A stretch of DNA of 64,000 nt from Limnoglobus roseus (GTDB lineage Bacteria; Planctomycetota; Planctomycetia; Gemmatales; Gemmataceae), in assembly GCF_008254045.1 (NCBI RefSeq), contig NZ_CP042425.1, forward strand, positions 9,252,163 through 9,316,162. The letters run 5' to 3'. Shown here piece by piece: positions 58,284 through 64,000 of this stretch. A program made the translations under genes and the position numbers. The stretch's first letter is position 1; every line of letters begins with the position of its first letter. The notes under the pieces were generated by a model. It searched no databases, was not told the origin of the DNA, and saw only the letters and a program-made list of their open reading frames with translations.

Positions 58284-58931
58284 ATGGCACGCGAAACGGA
58301 TCTGCAACGGGTGATCGACGGCGGGTTGGTGGCAGTGGTGCGGTTCGCCGACCCGGGGCCGCTCGTGCAGGTGTTGCACGCCCTCGCGGACGGCGGCATC
58401 ACCGTCGCCGAGGTCACGCTCACGGTTCCGGACGCGCTCGGCGTGATCCGCGAGGCGAAGCGGCAACTCGGCGACCGCGTGCTGCTCGGGGCGGGCACGG
58501 TGCTGGACCCGGAGACGGCCCGCGCGGCGATCCTAGCCGGCGCGGAGTTCATCGTCTCACCGGCGGTGAACCTCGACGTGATTCGGCTCTGCCGGCGATA
58601 CGACAAACTCGTGATGCCGGGGGCGTTCACGCCGACGGAAATCCTGACCGCGTGGGAAGCCGGGGCGGACGTGGTGAAGGTCTTCCCGGCCGACATCCTC
58701 GGTCCGGCGTTCTTCAAGGCGATGCGGGGGCCGTTGCCTCAGGTGAAGCTGATGCCGACCGGCGGCGTGGACCTGACGACGGCCGCCGACTACCTGAAGG
58801 CCGGAGCGGTCTGTCTCGGCGTCGGCGGGCAACTCATCGACCCGAAGCTCGTCGCCGCCGGGAACTTCACCGCGATCCGCGACCTGGCGAAGCAGTACGT
58901 CGAAGTCGTGCGGAAGACACGGGCGGGGTGA
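58284..58931 (+). CDS. eda: 2-keto-3-deoxy-6-phosphogluconate aldolase / 4-hydroxy-2-oxoglutarate aldolase
   Basis: A 215-residue class I aldolase that cleaves KDPG to pyruvate and glyceraldehyde 3-phosphate. The Schiff-base Lys is in ADVVKVFPADILGP, the catalytic Glu in ITVAEVTLTVPDA. The phosphate loop is MPTGGVDLTTAADYLKAGAVCLG. LLGAGTVLDPETARAAILAG and FIVSPAVNLDVI are family motifs. It starts 121 nt from the divergent kinase gene and is followed after 2 nt by the HD hydrolase, with Pgi and ApgM also nearby. Confidence 0.92.
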   Translation: MARETDLQRVIDGGLVAVVRFADPGPLVQVLHALADGGITVAEVTLTVPDALGVIREAKRQLGDRVLLGAGTVLDPETARAAILAGAEFIVSPAVNLDVIRLCRRYDKLVMPGAFTPTEILTAWEAGADVVKVFPADILGPAFFKAMRGPLPQVKLMPTGGVDLTTAADYLKAGAVCLGVGGQLIDPKLVAAGNFTAIRDLAKQYVEVVRKTRAG

Positions 58932-58933
58932 GC

Positions 58934-59500
58934 ATGGACGCGATCGAACTGACGGGCGTGCTGGACTTCCTGCGGGCGGCGGAACAACTCAAGAACACTC
59001 TCCGCAACTCGTGGACCTCGGCCGGCCGTCGCGAGAGTACAGCCGAACACACCTGGCGGCTGTGCCTGATGGCCGTCCTGTTCCGCGAAAGTTTCCCCGA
59101 TGTCGATTTCGCGAAGCTCATCAAGATTTGCGTAATCCACGATCTCGGCGAGGCCGTCGGCGGCGACATCCCAGCCATCGCACAAGTCGCCGGAGTGCCG
59201 AAGGCAGCTAAAGAACGGCAGGACTTATTGCAGTTGCTGCAACCGTTGCCGGATCGACTGCGAGACGAAGTGCTGTCCCTGTGGGACGAGTACGAAGCGG
59301 CCGCGACGCCGGAAGCGAAGCTGGCGAAGGCGCTCGACAAACTGGAAACGATCCTCCAGCACAACCAGGGACAGAACCCGCCGGGCTTCGATTACGCCTT
59401 CAACCTGGGGTACGGGGCGAAATACACGAGCGAGCCGGCGCTGATCGCGGCCGTGCGAGAAGTGCTGGACGAGGAGACGCGGAAGAAGACCGAGGGTTGA
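58934..59500 (+). CDS. HD-domain hydrolase (YfbR/5'-deoxynucleotidase-like)
   Basis: A 188-residue HD-superfamily phosphohydrolase. The metal-binding set is visible: STAEHTWRLCLMAV (first His), CVIHDLGEAVGGDIPA (HD pair) and a later Asp in LAKALDKLETILQHN. The size and the opening (LDFLRAAEQLKNTLRNSWTS) match the YfbR-like group, which dephosphorylates deoxynucleoside monophosphates. It overlaps nothing but lies two bases after eda. The upstream ATG at 58934 is the only sensible start. Confidence 0.85.
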   Translation: MDAIELTGVLDFLRAAEQLKNTLRNSWTSAGRRESTAEHTWRLCLMAVLFRESFPDVDFAKLIKICVIHDLGEAVGGDIPAIAQVAGVPKAAKERQDLLQLLQPLPDRLRDEVLSLWDEYEAAATPEAKLAKALDKLETILQHNQGQNPPGFDYAFNLGYGAKYTSEPALIAAVREVLDEETRKKTEG

Positions 59501-59523
59501 TGCCGATCACCCGCGATGCTTTC

Positions 59524-59644
59524 GGGCCTGAAAGGTCCGCTCACGCGAGCCGGCAGAAATGAACGTCCCTTTCAGGGCCGGGTTTCATCGAACGAAAAAC
59601 CCAGGCCTTCGGCCTGGGCTGGTAGAACCGGCCGTTCAGGCCGG
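59524..59644. repeat. Composite palindromic repeat between HD hydrolase and pgi
   Basis: GGCCTGAAAGG (59525-59535) and CCTTTCAGGGCC (59568-59579) form an outer pair, and CCCAGGCC/GGCCTGGG (59600-59618) a tight hairpin. The segment continues to GGCCGTTCAGGCC at 59630-59642. I recall elements of this kind being common in related genomes. It fills the gap between two convergent genes. Confidence 0.7.
59595..59618 (-). terminator. Hairpin terminator for pgi, within the repeat
   Basis: On the minus strand CCCAGGCC, loop GAA, GGCCTGGG is followed by TTTTT, 42 nt after the pgi stop codon. Confidence 0.65.
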
Positions 59645-59659
59645 AAAACCTCGGACGGC

Positions 59660-61165
59660 TCACACGCCCTTCACGGCGTCGCGGACTTCACCCTTGGGCA
59701 GATTCGGCGTCGCCTTCAAGATGCGCATCAGGTTGTTCTTGTACACGTCCACCCCCGGTTGGCCGTAGGGGTTCACGCCGGCCAACCGCCCCTCGACGGC
59801 CGTGGCGAGCATCAGCATTTGCAGAAGTTGGCCCATCGTGTGCTCGGTGACGGTCGGTAGGATGATGTCCGCCGACGGCCGGGCCGATTCCAGGTAGACC
59901 TCGCTCGCGCTACGGTAGGAGGCTTCCAACAGGTCCGGGTAACTGCGGCGGCTGATGGCGTTTAGTTCGTCCTCGTTCCGCTCGACGTGGCCGACCATGA
60001 TCGACGGTTGCTTGCACTGGCGGACGATCAGGTTGTTGAACAACTTGTCCCGCGTGCCCTCTTGGTACTGCTGGCCGCGGCTGTGGACGTCCCGGCTGCA
60101 GACGCTCGAAATGGGCGTCGGCCCGCGGCCGGCCTTGCCGAGCGATTCGCTCAACAGTTGGTCGTACCAGGAGCCGACCGATTCGAGCTTCTTGTTCCAG
60201 ATGTTCATCACGCGGGTGGTCTTGCCGTGCTCTTCCGCCATCAGGTAGTTGACGGCGGCGAACTGCAACACCGGGTTCCGCTCGAACGGCTCTTCCAAAA
60301 ACCGCTTCGTCATCGCGGCCGCCCCGAGGAGCAGCGCGCGAACGTCGAGGCCGACGATCGCGGCGGGCAGCAAGCCGGCCGGCGTGAAGACGCTGTAGCG
60401 GTCGCCGATGTCGTCGGGGATGGTGAGGATGTCCTCGTCGGCGAAGCCGTCGGCCTTGCACAGATCGCGGAGTTTCCCCTTCATGCCGGTGACCGGCACG
60501 ATCATCTTCCGCAGCCATTCCGACTTCGGCCCGTAGAATCGCGCCGCCTCCGCGCGGAACGCGCGGAACGCGGCGGCCGTTTCCAGCGTACTCCCCGACT
60601 TGCTGATGACGGTGAAGCCCCACCGCTCTTCGGGCATGTCCGGGTCGACGCAGGAGTGGTCGAACAGTTCGATCAGTTCTTGGACCGCGTCGTTGTCGAG
60701 GTTGTTCCCCTCGAAGTACATCCGCGGCTTGCCCATCCGCATCTTGGCGGGCATCTCGTTGTGGTGGGCGTGGCACAGGCTCTCGAACAGCACCCGACCG
60801 GCGAGGTAGCTGCCGCCGATGCCGAGGACGATGAAGCGGTCGCAGTTCTCGCGGATGCGCGTGGCAATGCGGTTGACCTTGCCGAGTTCGCTCTGGTCCC
60901 CCTTGCGGCGGAACTGGTCCAGCAACTTCTGCGGCAGGTCGATGTAGCCGACTTGCAGTGGTTGGAGCTTGGCCGGCGGGTTTTGGAGTTCGCGCTCGCT
61001 GGCGATCTGCCCGCGGATGGCCCCCAACTTGGTGCGCATCGGGTCGAGTTTTTCCGGCGACAGGAAGTGCTTCGCCTGCAACTCGGCTAACGGCGTCCAC
61101 GCATCGGTGGTCGAGGCGACCAGGCGACGGTAGTCGTATTCGATGTTCTCGTCTGGCAATTGCAT
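59660..61165 (-). CDS. pgi: Glucose-6-phosphate isomerase
   Basis: A 501-residue isomerase linking glucose 6-phosphate and fructose 6-phosphate. Motifs: FIVLGIGGSYLAGRVLFESL, FTVISKSGSTLETAAAFRAF, GDRYSVFTPAGLLPAAIVGLD and ERNEDELNAISRRSYPDL; the last part has SRGQQYQEGTRDKLF in the family's sugar-binding region. The N-terminal 60 residues are less conserved. GGAGAGG about 7 nt before the ATG at 61165 supports that start over the ATG nine codons upstream. It is divergent from apgM, and both genes act in glycolysis. Confidence 0.92.
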   Translation of the reverse strand: MQLPDENIEYDYRRLVASTTDAWTPLAELQAKHFLSPEKLDPMRTKLGAIRGQIASERELQNPPAKLQPLQVGYIDLPQKLLDQFRRKGDQSELGKVNRIATRIRENCDRFIVLGIGGSYLAGRVLFESLCHAHHNEMPAKMRMGKPRMYFEGNNLDNDAVQELIELFDHSCVDPDMPEERWGFTVISKSGSTLETAAAFRAFRAEAARFYGPKSEWLRKMIVPVTGMKGKLRDLCKADGFADEDILTIPDDIGDRYSVFTPAGLLPAAIVGLDVRALLLGAAAMTKRFLEEPFERNPVLQFAAVNYLMAEEHGKTTRVMNIWNKKLESVGSWYDQLLSESLGKAGRGPTPISSVCSRDVHSRGQQYQEGTRDKLFNNLIVRQCKQPSIMVGHVERNEDELNAISRRSYPDLLEASYRSASEVYLESARPSADIILPTVTEHTMGQLLQMLMLATAVEGRLAGVNPYGQPGVDVYKNNLMRILKATPNLPKGEVRDAVKGV

Positions 61166-61310
61166 CGCGTCGCCTCTCCGCACTCGCTCCACGGAACCGG
61201 CTGGCTCGCCTTCTCAAATCCGTTCGGCTCACCGTCTGTAAGATGAGCCGTGAAAATGCCAACCGGCACGCTACTCTAGTTCACCATTTTGAACGGGGAC
61301 ACCAAAAGAC

Positions 61311-62516
61311 ATGAACACGCACGAATTGATTCAAGAACTTCGCGAGAAGAATGGCTCCAAAATCGTTTTATTCGTTGCAGACGGTCTCGGCGGGCTGCCC
61401 CTCACCCCCGGCGGCCTCACGGAACTCGAAACGGCGAAGACGCCGAATCTCGATGCCTGTGCGAAAGTTGGGGTGACGGGTCTCAGCCTGCCGGTGCTGC
61501 CGGGTATCACGCCGGGCAGCGGTCCCGGCCACCTAGGGCTGTTCGGCTACGACCCGCTGGAATATCGCATCGGCCGCGGCATCCTCGAAGCGCTTGGCAT
61601 CAATTTTCAGGTGACCGCGAAGGACGTGGCCATCCGCGGCAACTTCTGCACCCTCGGGGCCGACGGCAAAATCACCGACCGCCGCGCCGGCCGCCCGACG
61701 ACGGAACGCTGCGTGGAGATCGTCAACAAGCTCCGCACGATCAAGGTTCCCGGCTGCGAACTCTTCGTGGAGCCGGTGAAGGAGCACCGCTTCGTCCTCG
61801 TGGTGCGCGGTGAAGGACTCGGCGACAAGGTGAACGACACCGACCCGCAAGCCGTCGGCGTCACGCCGCTGCCGGCGAAGGGTGCCGACCCGGCGAGTCA
61901 GAAGACGGCCGACCTCATCAATCAGTTCATCGCGAAGGCCAACGAGGTTTTGAAAGCCGACGCCCCGACGAACGGCCTGACGCTCCGCGGCTTCGCGAGC
62001 CAGCCGCAGATCATCAGTTTCCCGGAACTGTACGGCATGCGATCGGCGGCGCTGGCCGTCTACCCGATGTACCGCGGCCTCGCCCGGCTCGTCGGCATGG
62101 ACATCCTCGACGCCGGCGACTCGCTCGGTAGCCAGGTGGCAAAATTGAAGGAAGTGTGGAACGACTACGACTTCTTCTTCCTGCACTACAAGTACACCGA
62201 CAGCACCGGCGAGGACGGCAACTTCCCCGCGAAGGTGCAGATGATCGAGCGGTTCGACGCGATCATCCCGGAGGTGCGGGCACTGAAGCCGGACGTGCTG
62301 ATCGTGACCGGCGACCACAGCACGCCGAGCAAGATGAAGTCGCACAGCTTCCACCCGGTGCCGACGCTGTTGGTGGCCGACGACGTGCGGACGGACGAGG
62401 TGACGGAGTTCGGCGAGCGGAACTGCCTCCGCGGCGGCCTCGGCCAGTTCCAGGCGATGCACCTGATGCTGCTGGCGATGGCCCACGCCGGCCGCTTCGG
62501 CAAGTACGGGGCGTAA
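61311..62516 (+). CDS. apgM: 2,3-bisphosphoglycerate-independent phosphoglycerate mutase (archaeal type)
   Basis: A 401-residue enzyme interconverting 2- and 3-phosphoglycerate. It is of the alkaline-phosphatase-superfamily ApgM type. Metal and catalytic motifs are KIVLFVADGLGGLPL, LPGITPGSGPGHLGLFGYDP (catalytic Ser region), FFLHYKYTDSTGEDGNF and VLIVTGDHSTPSKMKSHSFHPVP. The His and Asp of the late metal site are present. It lies 145 nt from the divergent pgi gene. Confidence 0.92.
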   Translation: MNTHELIQELREKNGSKIVLFVADGLGGLPLTPGGLTELETAKTPNLDACAKVGVTGLSLPVLPGITPGSGPGHLGLFGYDPLEYRIGRGILEALGINFQVTAKDVAIRGNFCTLGADGKITDRRAGRPTTERCVEIVNKLRTIKVPGCELFVEPVKEHRFVLVVRGEGLGDKVNDTDPQAVGVTPLPAKGADPASQKTADLINQFIAKANEVLKADAPTNGLTLRGFASQPQIISFPELYGMRSAALAVYPMYRGLARLVGMDILDAGDSLGSQVAKLKEVWNDYDFFFLHYKYTDSTGEDGNFPAKVQMIERFDAIIPEVRALKPDVLIVTGDHSTPSKMKSHSFHPVPTLLVADDVRTDEVTEFGERNCLRGGLGQFQAMHLMLLAMAHAGRFGKYGA

Positions 62517-62522
62517 TCGGGA

Positions 62523-62552
62523 ACCGCGGCGCGGGCCGGCCCGCGCCGCGGT
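62523..62552. terminator. 30-nt perfect palindrome between apgM and the LRR gene
   Basis: ACCGCGGCGCGGGCC followed directly by its reverse complement forms a 15-bp stem with no loop, just after apgM and one base before the convergent gene's stop. No T-run follows, so it is a candidate bidirectional terminator rather than a standard one. Confidence 0.55.
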
Positions 62553-62553
62553 G

Positions 62554-64000
62554 TCATTTCGCGTCGAAGTCGCTCTCCACTTTCACTTCCGGCCGGGCGG
62601 CCTTGAACTTCGCGAGGCCTTCGGCGGTGACTTTCGACTTCGTGAGGTTAACGACTTGGAGGCCAGGAAGCGAAATCAGGGTGGGCACCGCCGCGTCGGT
62701 CACCTGCGTGCTGCCCAGCATCAAGACCCGCAGTTGCGGATGCCCCTTCAACTTCTGAACGCCGACATCGGTTACGGCCGAGCCGGAAGTGTCCCACCAG
62801 TCCAGGGTGGTCAGTTGCCGAATCGATGCACACGACTCGTCCCCGACGGCCTCCCCTGGAGTGGTGAGGTGCGCGACGGACTTCGAGGCCGCCAGTACTT
62901 TCCAGCACTCGTCCGACACGCGTGACCGACCCAAAAGCCCGACGGTTACGAGATGTTCCTTGGCGGCCAACATCTTGGCCACCCGCTCGGTCATCTGCAT
63001 GTTCGCCGGCCCGAAGGCAGCGAGGCTCTTCAACGCGGCCCACTTCAGCCAGGCGGCCTCGGTCACCCCTTCGCAATCGAAGCCCGCAAACGCCGCGAAC
63101 TCAGCCCGCTCGGCGATCGCGGTGACGTGCTCGTCGGTGAGTTTGGTGTGCCCGTTGACCGAGCGGAGGGCCGAAAGGCTTCGGAGAATGTCGAGGTACG
63201 CGGCCGACGAGACTTCCGTCCCATGCGTGTCGAGGTGCCGCAGTCGGCTCAGCTTGCGGAGACGGGCGACCGCCGTGTCGGACAGGGCTGCACAATCGAG
63301 CACGGCCAGCGATTCGAGGCTCTCAACGGTCGCCGCGACCTCAAGTAAGGCTTCGGTCGAGGTCGCGTCTAGGCCCTTCACGCTCATCGCTGTCAGTTGA
63401 AGTCCGGGCGGTAGTTCTTCTCGCTTGGCGGGGTCGGATCGGAAGGCGACATCACCGACCTGGCCCGCGACCCACCCGCCCTTGCCGATGACGAATTCTG
63501 CCGCCTTGCGGTCGGCATCGGCGACCGCCGTCGGCTCGACGGTGCCGCCCTTCCACACGATCTGGCACCGCGGCAGGGCGGCCGACAGCTTCTTGACCCC
63601 GGCCTCCGTCACGCCCGTAAACTGGACGTTCAGCTTCCGCAACGCCTTCGCGTCGGCGAGTTGGAGGAGCATCGCGTCGTCGAACTTGCCCGCCGCGATT
63701 TCGAGGTCTTCGAGTTTCGGTACCCGGGCGAGGCTCGCGTAGCCGGCCGCGGGGGACGGATCATCCACCCAGAGGACCAGGTGACGGAGCGAGGGACTCT
63801 TCCCGATCGCGTCCAGGCCGGCCTCGGTAACAAACTTGGTGTATATCCGCAACCCTTCGAGCGATCTCACGGACGCGATGAGACGAAGCACCTCGGCGTC
63901 AATCTCCCCACTGTGCACGAGTTTCAAGTTCACGAGCGGCAGGGAAGTGATGCCGGCCCAAGCGGGCGAAGCCTTGCCCGGGAACCACTGGAGGTCCAAG
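62554..64000 (-). CDS. Leucine-rich repeat protein, C-terminal part (cut by window edge)
   Basis: The frame is open to the right edge, giving at least 481 residues without the true N-terminus. It consists of Gemmata-style leucine-rich repeats of about 24 residues: VRSLEGLRIYTKFVTEAGLD, LRHLVLWVDDPSPAAGYA, LRKLNVQFTGVTEAGVKKLS, LRVLMLGSTQVTDAAVPTLI and LQVVNLTKSKVTAEGLAKF. A less regular part lies in the middle (DAVADADRKAAEFVIGKGGW-like). The end is AARPEVKVESDFDAK. A signal peptide or kinase-like partner may lie beyond the edge. Confidence 0.85.
   Translation of the reverse strand, partial: LDLQWFPGKASPAWAGITSLPLVNLKLVHSGEIDAEVLRLIASVRSLEGLRIYTKFVTEAGLDAIGKSPSLRHLVLWVDDPSPAAGYASLARVPKLEDLEIAAGKFDDAMLLQLADAKALRKLNVQFTGVTEAGVKKLSAALPRCQIVWKGGTVEPTAVADADRKAAEFVIGKGGWVAGQVGDVAFRSDPAKREELPPGLQLTAMSVKGLDATSTEALLEVAATVESLESLAVLDCAALSDTAVARLRKLSRLRHLDTHGTEVSSAAYLDILRSLSALRSVNGHTKLTDEHVTAIAERAEFAAFAGFDCEGVTEAAWLKWAALKSLAAFGPANMQMTERVAKMLAAKEHLVTVGLLGRSRVSDECWKVLAASKSVAHLTTPGEAVGDESCASIRQLTTLDWWDTSGSAVTDVGVQKLKGHPQLRVLMLGSTQVTDAAVPTLISLPGLQVVNLTKSKVTAEGLAKFKAARPEVKVESDFDAK

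Noticed and set aside
59516..59860. 114-codon plus-strand frame after the HD hydrolase
   Set aside because: It is composed of the palindromic repeat and the complement of pgi, with no domain.

Overview
The window is a high-GC chromosomal segment that reads as a planctomycete of the Gemmataceae type. The evidence is the gene content: two DUF1559 prepilin-like proteins, a DUF1501 protein, a TIGR02996 leucine-rich repeat protein, a large Ig-repeat surface protein with an LEPR-like N-terminus, PASTA-less Ser/Thr kinases, a WD40 protein and the LL-diaminopimelate aminotransferase route to lysine. Genes are densely packed on both strands and no gene-free stretch exceeds 300 nt. I saw no tRNA, rRNA, CRISPR array, transposase or phage gene.

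Layout. 1-578 is the start of a DAHP synthase gene that runs off the left edge. 1537-8572 (minus strand) is a polysaccharide assembly and export locus, read right to left: ABC permease (Wzm-like), phosphoheptose-isomerase-like SIS protein, ABC ATPase (Wzt-like), three family-2 glycosyltransferases and an acyltransferase. 8810-10642 holds dapL and a small toxin-antitoxin-like pair. 10779-15572 is sdhCAB (b558 type) followed by a membrane protein with one CxxCH haem motif. 15554-18959 holds two unusual fusions: a degenerate dihydroorotate-dehydrogenase-like domain joined to a duplicated membrane domain, and an LptB-type ATPase with a Pro-rich linker and helical tail. 19072-27455 holds a phosphodiesterase, a Tat-type sugar isomerase-like protein, aconitase, an orphan ABC ATPase, a haemolysin-III protein and hypotheticals. 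27533-36652 holds WD40, UDP-glucuronate decarboxylase, kinase, DUF1501 and ThuA genes.

36728-42545 is a possible metal or haem locus: a short hemP gene (58 codons), two DUF1559 genes, a DUF4198 protein, a Kelch protein and a PepSY membrane protein with a Gly/Arg-rich insertion. 42609-46920 holds an Hsp70-family gene divergent from an SPFH gene, which is followed by a ribbon-helix-helix protein and the TIGR02996 protein. 46954-64000 holds an enolase-superfamily enzyme, a one-HKD phospholipase-D-like protein, a secreted beta-propeller protein, the 1554-residue surface protein, DUF3467, cupin, a second kinase, Eda, an HD hydrolase, Pgi, ApgM and a leucine-rich repeat protein cut by the right edge.

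Short palindromic repeats are a second layer. At least five different inverted-repeat families sit between genes: 1541-1663; 5603-5710; 11580-11662 with 20465-20567; 30776-30847 with 48577-48654; 59524-59644. Two of these families are present twice in this window. One repeat (1541-1663) forms the C-terminal coding part of the acyltransferase. A repeat-like peptide also appears inserted in one Ig domain of the surface protein. All product names come from reading motifs in the sequence; no database search was run.
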